A stretch of DNA of 64,000 bases from Aliamphritea spongicola (GTDB taxonomy: Bacteria; Pseudomonadota; Gammaproteobacteria; Pseudomonadales; Balneatricaceae), in contig AP025283.1 in the NCBI GenBank assembly GCA_024347235.1, positions 4,836,001 to 4,900,000 of the forward strand. Direction: 5' to 3'. The position numbers and the translations under genes are program-made. Below are positions 29,259-39,615 of the stretch, piece by piece (the first letter of the stretch is position 1; every line of letters starts with the position of its first letter). The notes under the pieces were generated by a model. The model saw only the letters and a list, made by a program, of their open reading frames with translations, was not told where the DNA came from and made no database searches.

Positions 29259-30772
29259 ATGGCTGACTATATCGTTTACGGCGACTTAAATTGCCCCTTC
29301 AGCTATGCATTACATGAGTTACTCAGCAGTCATAATTTGCTGAATAAGGTGGAATGGCGCCTGGTCGAACATACTGCTGATGTCAGCAGCTATGCCAGCG
29401 CAACGGAAAGTATGTCGGAAATTGCCAGCGACATTTTTGATATCCGTAACCGCATCCCTGACATATCCATCACCCTGCCCCCAACCGTAGCGACAGTTAT
29501 TTCCCCAGCCTCTGTGTGATCGCAGTGAGCAAAACAGCCCCGGGCAGCATTTCCTGTTTTCGTCAGGCCCTGTACCGTAATCTGTGGATCGAAGGTAAAG
29601 ATATATCTGACACACCGGTTATCTTCAACGCACTGGAAAGCTGTGATCTGACCACCGAAATAGAAGCTGACGAAGCCTGTGAGGCGATCCTTCAGGACTG
29701 GCAAACACAGTGGGAATCCGGCAATTTTGGTATGCGCACCCCGGCCATACAAAGCAGTGACGGCCGGCGGATGGTCGGGCTGCAAAACTATAAGAATATC
29801 ATTGAGTTTTTCAGGGCCAAACCGTCAACAGCCCGGAGAACCAGCCAACATCCCGTCAAAAGGAGCGTCAGACAATCGCTGTGTTCGGCGAAGATGCCTG
29901 CCACAAACTCTGGAATGTGCTCTCCATGCTGCGGGACAATTACAACCTGCTGTTACCCCAGTCCTGGCCGGCACTTAAAGAGCAACTGGTATCCCCGGAA
30001 CAGTGCCCGGATCTGGTCCTGATTCATCAGCCGGTGAAAGACAATAATCTCGCAGAGCGGTGTCTGGAGCTGAATCACTTCCTGCGGGAAAAACAAATTC
30101 CGCTGGCCTGTATCGGTCGGAACTAGACGATACCCTGGAAGCCTCACTGTACGATGCAGGCACCGCTGATTACCTGCTTGAGCACCGCAACCCGGCGATC
30201 ATTCAGGCCCGTATCGGCATTCTGCTGCAGCTGAAACGCTCCCACGATCTGCTGGCCCGCGCCGCCAGCATCGACAACCTGACTCAGGTCTACAACCGTC
30301 GTGAGTTCGAGCGCACCCTGGAAATGGAATGGCGCCGCAGCCAGCGTTCCAAGCAGAGCCTGTCGTTAATCCTGCTGGATATTGATTACTTCAAAGCTTA
30401 CAACGACCACTACGGCCACCTGAACGGCGATAACTGCCTGCGTCAGGTCGCCAAAGCCATTAAAGATTCCGCCCGGCGGGTTCAGGATATTGTCAGCCGG
30501 TATGGCGGTGAGGAGTTTTGCATTCTGCTGCCGGAAACCGATCTGGCCGGCGCACAGAAACTGGCAGAAAATATTCGCGATAACATCAACCGGCTGGAAA
30601 TCCCCATACCGGAGAACTGGCTGACAAAGTCACCGCCAGCCTGGGAATATCCACTCTGATTCCCGCCAACGGCAGCTCACCGCGGGCGCTCATCGAGCAA
30701 GCGGATCAGGCCCTGTATAAAGCGAAATCCGCAGGCCGTAATCAGGTGATGATCTTTAATCAGCGCCGCTGA
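29259..30772 (+). CDS. DSBA-like thioredoxin / receiver-like / GGDEF fusion, diguanylate cyclase (four apparent frameshifts)
   Basis: The repaired protein is about 505 residues with three parts. Residues 1-200 look like a DSBA-family thioredoxin fold of the kappa/HCCA-isomerase type: YGDLNCPFSYALHELL at the active-site position, and RQALYRNLWIEGKDISD, the family's second conserved segment. Residues about 205-320 look like a receiver domain (IAVFGEDACHKLWNVLSMLR, PDLVLIHQP). Then a full GGDEF domain: NLTQVYNRREFE, an I-site RVQD and the active motif GGEEF, so it should make c-di-GMP. The CPFS motif has one cysteine. Breaks are in runs near 29479-29483 (C), 29809-29813 (T), about 30119 (G) and 30602-30605 (C). 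AGGA precedes the ATG. Confidence 0.75.
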
Positions 30773-30773
30773 T

Positions 30774-30990
30774 TTACAATTGCTGCTGCACCATTGCTCT
30801 GATCTTATGGGCCTTTTCAAAGTGATCCAGCTGATGCTGTTCGATCCACCAGGTCGCCGCTTCCATCAGCATTTCCGGGTCATCATTTTTATTGGCAAAA
30901 AGGCATAAAATGACAGCCCCACATCCGGCCCTTTCGCCGCGATTTTCTTATCACACACGGCGATTATTTTTCCCGTAGCTCCGGCCGCAT
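30774..30990 (-). CDS. Small conserved protein resembling DUF6500 (two apparent frameshifts)
   Basis: The repaired protein is about 72 residues: it begins MRPELREKIIAVCDKKIAAKG and ends with MEAATWWIEQHQLDHFEKA and a short helix. AGGGAAGAG precedes the ATG. Breaks are in an A/T run near 30967-30971 and another near 30896-30902; each needs one base. The function is unknown, and the family name is from memory. It is convergent with the GGDEF fusion gene, one base apart. Confidence 0.65.
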
Positions 30991-31019
30991 TGCTTGTCTC
31001 TTCCCTGTTCAGCTACCCG

Positions 31020-31599
31020 TTAGTTGTCCGCATAATCCGCAAACGGCGGAAAACGTTTAATCAGCCCCTCACGGCCCAGCTTTTCCAGCCGCTGAATATT
31101 CCGCTCCGGGATTTCTTCAGGATTCTTAAAATGGGCTAATGCCCGGCTCATTTGGGCCTCACGGATAATATGAAACGTGGGGTATGGTGCCCGGTTCGTC
31201 CAGTGGCTGATATCATCCGCCGGTACGCCGCCGAACAGGTAACCCGGATGAAAACTGGCCAGTTGCAGCACGCCTTCCAGCTCAGCCCTTTCCAGCAAGA
31301 TTTCGAACTCAGTCAGCATGTCCAGATAATCGTAAAAATCTGCCAGCATATAAGGCGCTATCAGCAGCGTCGTGGAAATATCTTTTTCATCGGCCTGCAT
31401 CAGCTTATCCAGCTCCTGCAGGTAGTCCGCTGTCAGGGCTTTTTCATCCTTTGCACCAGAGACAAAAACGCAGGCTCTGATCCTTCAGGACAGGCGCAGC
31501 AAACGGGCATAAGTTCAGCCCCACCACCATACTGCGAACCCAGTCTTCGGTCAGTTGGCGTACCTCTTCAGGCGAGGTATTAAGATTCGTTGTATTCAT
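31020..31599 (-). CDS. DUF1415 family protein (one apparent frameshift)
   Basis: The repaired protein is about 193 residues. It shows the family's N-terminal VRSMVVGLNLCPFAAPVLK and the core TLLIAPYMLADFYDYLDMLTE, LASFHPGYLFGGVP and NRAPYPTFHIIREAQMSRAL. The function is unknown. The break is in the T run at about 31461-31465, between RF and VSGAKDEK. The ATG at 31599 is used because the extra residues upstream have no family similarity. Confidence 0.8.
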
Positions 31600-31787
31600 G
31601 CCACACATGTTACCCAAAGGGGCTGACAAGCCCAATCCCGGGGCTTAAAATCCTGCGCCAGCGCAACGAAAAACTCGGGTTTCAGTGATCAAGTCTATGA
31701 TTCCCCGGGGTAAGTGATACCATAGCGGCTGTTTTAAAAGTGCGTGATCGCCTGACGCCTGTGGGACAACCCCTTTGAGATTTTGCC

Positions 31788-32342
31788 GTGCCGATACCTT
31801 CAGCCCTGAATGACAACAGCTTCGATGTTCGCTGGTACACCCTGCGTCGTCCTGCCAGCACCGATGCTCCGTTATGCTGGCGTAAATGGCTGCTGGATCC
31901 GGGTTCATTAACCCAGCGGCTGATCAGTGCCAGCCAGGGCGACTTCCGGGTCGAAGTGATCCGTCAGGGTTGGCATCATCCCACCCGCTCAGAAGCCAAG
32001 GCGCTGGGGATGCGTCCCCGCCAGTTAGCGGTCATCCGGGAAGTACAGCTGATCGGCAACGGTCAGCCCTGGGTATTCGCCCGCTCTGTCATCCCGGCCA
32101 CAACACTCACCGGCAAACAACGGGAACTGAACTTCGTGGGCAGCCGCTCACTGGGCAGCATCCTGTTCCGTGATCCGACGATGCGACGGGGGCCGCTACA
32201 GATCAGCCGTCTGAAAATCCGCGATGGCGGATCTGCATGGGCGCGCCGTTCACTGTTTTACCTGAGCGAAAAACCCCTGCTGGTATCAGAAGTCTTTCTG
32301 CCCGCGTTACTGGATGCCAAAAATCAGACACCACAGAACTGA
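31788..32342 (+). CDS. ubiC: Chorismate pyruvate-lyase UbiC
   Basis: A 184-residue enzyme that removes pyruvate from chorismate to give 4-hydroxybenzoate, the first committed step of ubiquinone synthesis. It has the family core [38 protein letters not shown] and LGSILFRDP, with the product-binding ARS residues. It uses a GTG start. It overlaps nothing but lies 5 bases before ubiA, so the two are co-transcribed. The frame is intact. Confidence 0.9.
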   Translation: MPIPSALNDNSFDVRWYTLRRPASTDAPLCWRKWLLDPGSLTQRLISASQGDFRVEVIRQGWHHPTRSEAKALGMRPRQLAVIREVQLIGNGQPWVFARSVIPATTLTGKQRELNFVGSRSLGSILFRDPTMRRGPLQISRLKIRDGGSAWARRSLFYLSEKPLLVSEVFLPALLDAKNQTPQN

Positions 32343-32347
32343 ACCTT

Positions 32348-33226
32348 ATGAGCAAACAATTTTTCAGCAAAGACCGCCTTCAGGCTTACGGACAGCTGAT
32401 GCGGATGGAAAAGCCCATCGGTACTTATCTGCTGCTGTGGCCGGCACTCTGGGCACTGTGGATCGCCGCTGAAGGCGTACCGACGTTTCATTTGCTGTTT
32501 ATTTTCTGCCTGGGTACCTTCCTGATGCGTTCCGCAGGCTGTGTGATCAATGACTTTGCTGACCGTAAGGTTGACGGTCACGTGAAAAGGACTGCCCTGC
32601 GGCCAATCCCGGCCGGAAGGGCCACCGCCAAAGAAGCACTGGTATTGTTTTTCGTACTGATCAGTCTGGCCTTTATCCTGGTGCTGTTTACCAATACACA
32701 AACCGTCCTGCTGTCGTTTGGCGGTGCTTTTCTCGCTGCCTGCTACCCCTTTATGAAGCGCTATACCCACCTGCCCCAAATCGTACTGGGCATGGCCTTT
32801 GCCTGGGCAGTACCGCTCGCCTTCAGTGCGACCAGTGAAACAGTACCGGCCTATGCCTGGCTGATTTACACCGCAACGGTTCTCTGGACCACCGCCTACG
32901 ACACCAAATACGCCATGGTTGACCGGGATGACGACCTGAAAATCGGCATCAAATCCACCGCGATTCTGTTCGGCGATGCTGACAAACTGATTATCGGTAT
33001 TCTGCAGGCCCTGACGATTTTTACCTTCATTTTGCTGGGTAATCAGCTGGAGATGGGTAAGTACTTTTATCTCAGCCTGCTGGTCATGACAGGATGCTTC
33101 ATCTGGCAGCAGTGGCTGATCCGTCATCGCCGTCGCGAAGATTGCTTCCGTGCCTTCCTGAACAATAATTACGCAGGTATGGCGCTGTTTATCGGAATCG
33201 CCCTGGATTATTGGCTGATCCCCTGA
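32348..33226 (+). CDS. ubiA: 4-hydroxybenzoate octaprenyltransferase UbiA
   Basis: A 292-residue integral membrane enzyme that attaches the polyprenyl tail to 4-hydroxybenzoate. Both aspartate-rich motifs are visible, NDFADRKVD and [13 protein letters not shown], and about eight membrane segments. I start at the ATG at 32348 ([10 protein letters not shown]), since the longer reading from 32237 overlaps ubiC. ubiC-ubiA followed by phoB-phoR is the pseudomonad order. Confidence 0.95.
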   Translation: MSKQFFSKDRLQAYGQLMRMEKPIGTYLLLWPALWALWIAAEGVPTFHLLFIFCLGTFLMRSAGCVINDFADRKVDGHVKRTALRPIPAGRATAKEALVLFFVLISLAFILVLFTNTQTVLLSFGGAFLAACYPFMKRYTHLPQIVLGMAFAWAVPLAFSATSETVPAYAWLIYTATVLWTTAYDTKYAMVDRDDDLKIGIKSTAILFGDADKLIIGILQALTIFTFILLGNQLEMGKYFYLSLLVMTGCFIWQQWLIRHRRREDCFRAFLNNNYAGMALFIGIALDYWLIP

Positions 33227-33250
33227 CAATTACTGCAACATACGCATAAT

Positions 33251-33286
33251 TTGTCATATTTCTGTAACAGTTTAATAATCTAATAT
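33251..33286 (+). promoter_or_regulatory. Pho box and -10 of the phoB-phoR promoter
   Basis: TTGTCAT-ATTT-CTGTAAC (33251-33268) is a PhoB-type site, with a -10 TAATAT at 33281-33286. It indicates positive self-regulation of phoB-phoR. Confidence 0.75.
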
Positions 33287-33322
33287 GCTCGTCTAAAGAA
33301 TTGTCTAAAAAGGTGATCGAGC

Positions 33323-34016
33323 ATGTCATCCAATAAACGAATTCTGATCGTCGACGATGAAGCCCCAATCAGGGAAATGATTGCGGTTGCATTAGAAATG
33401 GCCGGTTACGAATGTATGGAAGCAGAATCTGCCCAGGCAGCCCACAGCATTGTTCTGGACGAAAAGCCGGACATGGTACTGCTGGACTGGATGATGCCCG
33501 GTATGAGCGGAGTGGAGTTTGCCCGCCGGCTGCGTAAAGATGAAGTGACTGCCGACATCCCGATCATTATGCTGACCGCTAAAGGTGATGAAGACCACAA
33601 AATCAAAGGTCTGGAATCCGGCATTGATGATTACATCACCAAGCCATTCTCCCCGTGAACTGGTTGCCCGGCTGAAAACTGTATTGCGCCGTGCCACACC
33701 AAAAGGCATCGAAGAACCGATTACCGTCGATGACCTGACACTGGACCCTGTTTCTCACCGGGTCAGCGCCGAACTGAAGCCACTGGAACTGGGGCCAACG
33801 GAATTTCGCCTGTTACAGTTTTTCATGACCCATCAGGACCGTGCTTACTCGCGCAGCCAGTTACTGGACATGGTCTGGGGCGGCAACGTATACGTTGAAG
33901 AACGTACCGTAGACGTTCATATCCGGCGGTTACGTAAAGCGCTGGGCGCACGCCACGAATATCTGATTCAGACAGTTCGCGGCACCGGTTACCGGTTCTC
34001 ATCGCAAGTTGCTTAA
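33323..34016 (+). CDS. phoB: Phosphate regulon response regulator PhoB (one apparent frameshift)
   Basis: The repaired protein is about 231 residues. The receiver domain has DDE at residues 11-13, the phosphorylated aspartate at D55 in LLDWMMPG, and the lysine in ITKPFSP. The C-terminal OmpR-type winged helix ends in VRGTGYRFS. It activates Pho-box promoters when phosphorylated by PhoR. The break is in the C run at about 33652-33655; two added bases give [10 protein letters not shown], matching other PhoB proteins. Confidence 0.95.
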
Positions 34017-34067
34017 GCCGAAGTTTCCGCGCTAAGCTGCCATCAGACATCACCCGGATCCGACAGA

Positions 34068-35399
34068 ATGTACAACAGTAACCATTCCATATCTGGCAGT
34101 TTATCTTTAACCGCACTGGCCGGCATCGTCGTTGGGCTGGTGATTGGTTATCCCGGCTGGACCCTGGCCGTGTTTCTGCTCGGCTGGTCGGTGCTGCAGG
34201 TCCGGGAATTCACCCGCCTGCAGGAATGGCTCACCAAAGGTGACCGTTCCGACGTACCGGAAAGCAAAGGCCACTGGGGTGAACTGTTTGACGAACTGGC
34301 CCGGGACCAGAAACGCAACCAGTCCAGAAATCAGTCTCTGCGTAACATCATTACCCGCTTTCAGCAGTCCTCAGCGGCGCTGGGAGACGGCATTGTTATC
34401 ATCGACCGGGACAATAACCTTGAATGGTGGAACCGTTCTGCGGACCGTCTGCTGGGCTTAAAGGTACAGACTGACCGTGGCCGTTCCGTGATGAACCTGC
34501 TGCGTGACCCGCGTTTTATCCGCTATTACCGCAAAGAAAATTACGACGAACCACTACAGCTGCCATCCCCGGTGGACAGCCTCGTGGCACTGGAATACCA
34601 GCTCACTAAGTTTGGCTACGGTGACCGGATACTGGTCGCCCGGGACATTACCCGGATTAACCAGCTGGAACAGACCCGGCAGGATTTTGTTGCCAACGCC
34701 TCCCATGAGCTGCGTACCCCGTTAACCGTAATTCGCGGTTATCTGGAAACCTATCTGGATCAGGACTTACCGGCACCGTTGCGCCGTGGCCTGAACCAGA
34801 TGGCCAAGCAGTCAAAACGCATGGAAAACCTGGTGTCCGGTCTGCTACTGCTGTCACGCCTGGAAGCCAGCCCGCATATCTCCGATGAGCTGCCGGTACC
34901 GGTACAGTCAATGATTACCCGGATAGCCGATGATGCCCGGAGCCTGGGCAAAGATAAGAATCATGAGATCAAACTGGATGTCGACCCGGATTTCAGCCTG
35001 CTGGGGCAGGAATCAGAGATTTACAGCGCATTTTCCAATCTGGTCTTTAACGCCGTCCGTTACACACCGGCGGAAGGCAAGATAACGATTCGCTGGTGGG
35101 TCGATAAAAACGGCGCCCACTTTGCCGTCAAGGACAACGGGCCAGGCATCGACAGTATCCACATCGACCGGCTGTCCGAACGCTTTTACCGGGTAGACGA
35201 AAGCCGCTCCTCAGACAGCGGCGGCACCGGACTGGGGCTGGCCATCGTTAAGCACGTTCTGAACCGTCACGGTGGTAAACTGGCCATCAAGAGTACCCTG
35301 GGCAAAGGCAGTACCTTCAGCTGTCACTTCCCTAAAGAACTGATCAACAAGGTGAAACACCCGGCCGTTGAAGAACTGGATGAGCTGGACGACGACTGA
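34068..35399 (+). CDS. phoR: Phosphate regulon sensor kinase PhoR
   Basis: A 443-residue kinase with two short membrane segments at the N-terminus, a PAS domain (ALGDGIVIIDRDNNLEWWN), a dimerisation domain with the phosphorylated histidine H213 in SHELRTPL, and an ATPase domain with N box NLVFNAVRYTP, G1 DNGPGI and G2 GGTGLGLAIV. It has no large periplasmic domain, as is usual for PhoR, which senses through PstSCAB-PhoU. The frame is intact and it lies 51 bases after phoB. Confidence 0.95.
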   Translation: MYNSNHSISGSLSLTALAGIVVGLVIGYPGWTLAVFLLGWSVLQVREFTRLQEWLTKGDRSDVPESKGHWGELFDELARDQKRNQSRNQSLRNIITRFQQSSAALGDGIVIIDRDNNLEWWNRSADRLLGLKVQTDRGRSVMNLLRDPRFIRYYRKENYDEPLQLPSPVDSLVALEYQLTKFGYGDRILVARDITRINQLEQTRQDFVANASHELRTPLTVIRGYLETYLDQDLPAPLRRGLNQMAKQSKRMENLVSGLLLLSRLEASPHISDELPVPVQSMITRIADDARSLGKDKNHEIKLDVDPDFSLLGQESEIYSAFSNLVFNAVRYTPAEGKITIRWWVDKNGAHFAVKDNGPGIDSIHIDRLSERFYRVDESRSSDSGGTGLGLAIVKHVLNRHGGKLAIKSTLGKGSTFSCHFPKELINKVKHPAVEELDELDDD

Positions 35400-35415
35400 C
35401 ATACCAGCCTGAGAA

Positions 35416-35448
35416 GCATAAAAACCTGCCAGTGGCAGGTTTTTATGC
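35416..35448. terminator. Bidirectional terminator after phoR
   Basis: A perfect palindrome with arms GCATAAAAACCTGCCA and TGGCAGGTTTTTATGC and one central base. It serves both phoR and mltA. Confidence 0.9.
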
Positions 35449-35458
35449 TCAGAACCTC

Positions 35459-36592
35459 TTACTGGGGTTTAGGCAGTAACGCGAATAACTCACCGCTTTG
35501 CTTCATATGGCCCGCCAGCTGTTTCGCCCGCTCACCCCGGCCAAAAACACATCCGCCCGCACCGGGCCTTTAATCGCTCCGCCGGTATCCTGCGCCAGCA
35601 CCAGACGCTGATAGGTAGAATCATCAAACAGGGTAGTATTAAGCCACAGTGGCGTCCCCAGTGGGATGATCTTACGGTCAACCGCGACACTGCGCTCGTT
35701 GGTCAGCGGCACATTCAGTGAACCCCGCGGGCCACTCTCAACCGTATCTGACAGATAAAAGAACACATAGCTGGGATTCTGATTCTTCAGCCAGTCAGCC
35801 CGCTCAGGGTGTGCCTCAAGCCAGCGGTTAATAGAATCCAGTGAGATATTCTCTTTAGCAATCTCACCAGTTTCAATCAGTACCCGGCCAATCGGCTTGT
35901 AAGCGTGTCCATTCTGATCTTTATACCCGACAGCCACCAGTTCACCGGTATCCAGCTGCACGACCCCGGACCCCTGAATATGCAGGAAGAAAGCCGCATT
36001 GGGGTCATCCACCCACAGCAATTCCTGACCCGCCAGGGGCTGATCCGACCGTCGATCTCCGCCCGGCTGTAATACGGCATCACCTGATCACCGATCACCC
36101 GCCCACGGCAACGGGCCGCGCGGTCTGCGCAGCTTTGCACCTGAATGCCCAGCATATCCGCCGGCTTGCGATACAGAGGATATGAATAACGTTCTGAGCG
36201 TTGCAGGCTGCCATGTAACAGCGGTGTGTAATACCCGGTAATCAGGCCATCTTTACGGCCTTCCGTACCATTGATCCGGTACACCTGAAAATGGGTTTCA
36301 AAAAACGCCCGGGCCTGTTGGTGATCCGGCGTCCCCAACTGATCAGCGGCGCTACAGATCCGCTGCCAGTCCGCAGACTTTTACGCAACTTCTGGCACTG
36401 AGCCAGTAACCCCGGCCAGACATCCGCCTGTTGATCCTGTTGCCAGCCGTCCAGCGAATTCCAGCTGACTGCCTCGCCGATACCAGCCTCTTTCGGCGCA
36501 AAACTGCACCCGGCCAGCGCTGTTAATGTCACCACAGTTGTGAGGCGGATGCCCTGTTTAATACGGCTTGCCCAACCAACGCTTACTGCCAT
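35459..36592 (-). CDS. mltA: Membrane-bound lytic murein transglycosylase A (three apparent frameshifts)
   Basis: The repaired protein is about 378 residues. A lipoprotein signal with lipobox LAGC lies near residue 28. The MltA core includes GLITGYYTPLLHGS, HIQGSGVVQLDTGE and the 3D-domain segment VLAQDTGGAIKGPVRADVFFG, with the catalytic aspartate. It cuts peptidoglycan glycan strands at the outer membrane inner face. Breaks are in runs near 36382-36385, 36025-36028 and 35545-35549, each repaired by one base. Confidence 0.9.
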
Positions 36593-36610
36593 CGGTATTA
36601 CCTTTAAAAA

Positions 36611-37408
36611 TTAGTCTCGGGTCAGACGCGGCCCTGCGTCTGAGGAAATGTTGCCACTCAGCTCAACTGACTCACCAGCATACTCTTCCACCCAGTAAAT
36701 CGTCGCACCAATGACCGCAGCGGGCATGATCAGAAGATTCACCAGCGGAATCATCATGCCGACAGAAACCAGCCCGCCAAACCCCATGGATGTCAGACGT
36801 TTCTGTTTCAGCGCAATACGCATATCGGTAAAGCTGATCTTATTGTTGTCCATCGGGTAATCACAGTACTGAATGGCCATCATCCAGCAACCGAACAGGA
36901 ACCAAAGCACCGGCGCAGCCAGTCCAACCACCGGAATCAGCGCAATCACAAAGATCAGCAGGAAGCGCGGCAGGTAATACACCAGCTTGGAAATTTCCCG
37001 GCCGACCGCCTGAGGCACCATCGCAACCATTTCCTTCCAGCCGGTATCAGTCACGGTTGCACCTCTTAACCGCATTTCAACCTTCTCCGACAAGATGCCG
37101 TTAAATGGAGCAGCGATGATATTAGCCACCACGCTGAAACTGAAATACACAATCACCAGCACAGAGCCGGCCACCAGTGGCCAGAGCAGATAACGCAGAA
37201 AGTCCAGCCATGCCCAGTCGGGCAACATGCTGGAAAGCAGATAATCAATCCAGACACTCATCTGATCGAACAGCAGCCAGATGGCCCCTGCAAACAGAAA
37301 AATGTTGATCAGTAACGGTACCAGCACAAAATGCCGGATACCTTTTTCGGGTAACATACTTAAACCACGCAGAAAATAACCTGCGCCACGGAAAGGATTG
37401 CCCTTCAT
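36611..37408 (-). CDS. cysZ: Sulfate transporter CysZ
   Basis: A 265-residue membrane protein of the CysZ/EI24 family. It begins MKGNPFRGAGYFLRGLSML, has about four to six hydrophobic segments, and carries the conserved AAPFNGILSEKVE and YWVEEYAG. CysZ imports sulfate for cysteine synthesis. The frame is intact. It is followed by mltA 18 bases on and may be co-transcribed with it and with the small membrane protein upstream. Confidence 0.85.
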   Translation of the reverse strand: MKGNPFRGAGYFLRGLSMLPEKGIRHFVLVPLLINIFLFAGAIWLLFDQMSVWIDYLLSSMLPDWAWLDFLRYLLWPLVAGSVLVIVYFSFSVVANIIAAPFNGILSEKVEMRLRGATVTDTGWKEMVAMVPQAVGREISKLVYYLPRFLLIFVIALIPVVGLAAPVLWFLFGCWMMAIQYCDYPMDNNKISFTDMRIALKQKRLTSMGFGGLVSVGMMIPLVNLLIMPAAVIGATIYWVEEYAGESVELSGNISSDAGPRLTRD

Positions 37409-37431
37409 TCATCTGCCTCTGATTGGATCGG

Positions 37432-37656
37432 TCATGCCATGAAATAGTTGTAGAAGCGTACCAAGACCGCCGCCACCATCATAGATAAACCGATCCGGTT
37501 TATAATAAATTCCCGCTTACTGAATTCGATTGTCGCCTGCCAGAACACCAGTATCGACTTAAAATCGCCACTGCGCAGCACATACATGCCAAGCGACACC
37601 AGAAATACCACGATACCTGCCAGCATCAATATCTGTTCAGCAATTACCAGATACAT
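37432..37656 (-). CDS. Small membrane protein, unknown function
   Basis: A 74-residue protein with two hydrophobic segments (LMLAGIVVFLVSLGMYVL and IGLSMMVAAVLVRFYNYF). The ATG at 37656 follows a GGAGGT ribosome site, which decides the start over an upstream GTG. It lies 23 bases before cysZ. I do not recognise a family. Confidence 0.65.
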   Translation of the reverse strand: MYLVIAEQILMLAGIVVFLVSLGMYVLRSGDFKSILVFWQATIEFSKREFIINRIGLSMMVAAVLVRFYNYFMA

Positions 37657-37903
37657 TAAGACCTCCACGGCACCCGGCCGTTCCTGTTTTGATGAAATTA
37701 AGTGAGGAAATTTCTCCGCCCACCCGAGTATATCTGATGGCTGAGCGGGGCTAACTTAACCAAACGTCTTGGTTCTCTCCTTTCACCAACGGAATCCCTG
37801 AAGCGGTCACTGGTCTAAACTGTATGTTTATGGAACGATATGTTTACAGAGCAGTTTATGGGACTATCCTGTTCATTCAACTCAGACGCCCACGGAGCAC
37901 ATT

Positions 37904-38838
37904 ATGCAGGCATTTGTTATTCATCAGTTCGGCGGTCCGGAAGTATTACAGTACCAGCCCTTACCGGTACCTGAACTCAAACCCGGTGAAGTACTGGTAA
38001 AAACAGCCGCAGCAGGGATCAATCCGATTGACTGGAAAACTTGCTCAGGCGGCGGCGCAAGCGCATTTATCGGTGATTTACCCTTCGTGCCGGGCTGGGA
38101 ATTCTCCGGCACCATTGTTAATGGCAACGGCACCCAGTGGCAGGCAGACGACCGGGTCTTCGGTATGATCCGCTTCCCTGAACCCGCCGGATGCTATGCC
38201 GAATACATTGCCGTACCGGCCGACCAGATTGCCCGGGTACCTGATATTGTAGAACTCGAAGAAGCCGGTGGTCTGGCCACCGCCAGCCTGACCGCCTGGC
38301 AGGCACTGTTTGATAAAGGTCAGCTGAAAGCAGGCCAGTGTGTACTGATCCTCGGCGCTGCAGGGGCGTAGGCCATTTAGCCGTACAGATAGCGAAATGG
38401 GCCGGTGCCCATGTGCTGGGTACTGCCTCCATGCATAACCATGAATTTCTCGGCGACTTAGGCGTTGACCGGGTCATCGATTACCAGCATAAGCGGGTAC
38501 CGGAACACGCCAAAGACATCGACCTGATCATTGACTGTGTCGGCGGTGAAAGCGGCATTGAAGCACTGGAGTGTCTGAAGCCGGACGGACGGCTGGTCAC
38601 CCTGCCATCCGTCACAAAAGACATCGTCATCGCGGCCGGCCAGGCCCAAAACCGCCATGTAGAAGCCATCCGGGTTATGCCGGATGCCGCCCAGCTGGAA
38701 CAGATCGTAGCGCTGTACGCCGATGACATTCTGCGTCTGCAAATCAACGGCAGCTATCAGCCAGATCAGTTGGAAGAAGCCTTCGAACTGAGCGCGACCG
38801 GCCATGTCTGCGGGAAGCTGATTCTCAGTTTCGCCTGA
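37904..38838 (+). CDS. NADP-dependent medium-chain oxidoreductase, zinc-free quinone-reductase type (one apparent frameshift)
   Basis: The repaired protein is about 311 residues. It has a GroES-like N-terminal domain (VKTAAAGINPIDWKT, VPGWEFSGTI) and a Rossmann domain whose nucleotide motif reads GAAGGVGH after one base is added to the G run at 38363-38366. Zinc-binding cysteines are absent, which places it with the quinone/enone reductases. The substrate is unknown. A terminator follows directly. Confidence 0.85.
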
Positions 38839-38849
38839 ATATCAGGCAT

Positions 38850-38875
38850 AAAAACCGCGCCCGGCGCGGTTTTTT
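38850..38875 (+). terminator. Intrinsic terminator after the oxidoreductase
   Basis: AAAACCGCGC/GCGCGGTTTT with a CCG loop, followed by more T. It can also serve the convergent gene at 38900. Confidence 0.9.
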
Positions 38876-38899
38876 GTTTCAGTAAATTTATTTAGCCGT

Positions 38900-39330
38900 T
38901 TAACTGCTGCACAACTGCTGCTTCTGACGCATTAACAGACGACAACCGGAACCGTTAATACCCGCTTCAAAACAACTGTCTTTCATCCAGGCTTTATCAT
39001 CTTCACTGGGATCTTCAGCAAACGCCGGTACGTTTTCACAGAACCCTTCACTTGGCAGGCTCTTCTGCCAGCAGGCTTTCAGCAAAATACCGTTATTCAC
39101 GGTGCACTTATATTCTGAATCCTGACACTGATCGAAAGATGCCAGCGCAGCTTCAAAACAGCCCTGCTGATCAGTACTGCTTCCCAGAGCAGCGCCTTTT
39201 GCTGAAACGCCAGCTGCTCCTGCTGACTTTCCCGGTTCCATTCTTCCAGCCACTGTGGCCCGGCCAGCCAGGCCCACAACAGTCCGGCTATGCTCACCAG
39301 CAATATTCCCAGCCAGATTTTCTTAGCCAT
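38900..39330 (-). CDS. Cysteine-rich membrane-anchored protein, unknown (one apparent frameshift)
   Basis: The repaired protein is about 143 residues. An N-terminal hydrophobic anchor (IWLGILLVSIAGLLWAWLA) is followed by a soluble part with eight cysteines (GCFEAA, FDQCQ, YKCTV, ACWQK, FCENV, SCFEAG, GCRLL, QLCSS), which could form disulfides in the periplasm. The family is unknown. The break is in an A/T run near 39202-39205. It is the last of three closely spaced genes with YjaG and another small membrane protein. Confidence 0.6.
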
Positions 39331-39357
39331 TAACTATCCTTTCCGTTGCACAATCCC

Positions 39358-39615
39358 TTAACGGGCCCGCACATAAAGACCATATAAACAGCAAGCAAGC
39401 CCTAACACTGACAGCAACATGACCGAATTCACCAACACCGGGTTACGCTGCCCAAACGGCACAAATGCCTGCTCAGTTTCACTGCATGACTGCGCATAAG
39501 GGTCAAATGACAGCCCTTGCGCCTGACACTCCCGCATGACACTCAGGTCCTGCCAGAACAGTGCCATCAGTACCACACCGGGTAAAATCAGTAACGCCAG
39601 CCCCAGTTTCAGCAT
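39358..39615 (-). CDS. Small membrane protein with two membrane segments, unknown
   Basis: An 85-residue protein with hydrophobic segments at each end (LGLALLILPGVVLMALFW and VMLLSVLGLACCLYGLYV) and a short loop between with two cysteines (REC, QSCSE). It overlaps the yjaG stop by one base (TGATG), so it is translationally coupled. No family is recognised. Confidence 0.65.
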   Translation of the reverse strand: MLKLGLALLILPGVVLMALFWQDLSVMRECQAQGLSFDPYAQSCSETEQAFVPFGQRNPVLVNSVMLLSVLGLACCLYGLYVRAR

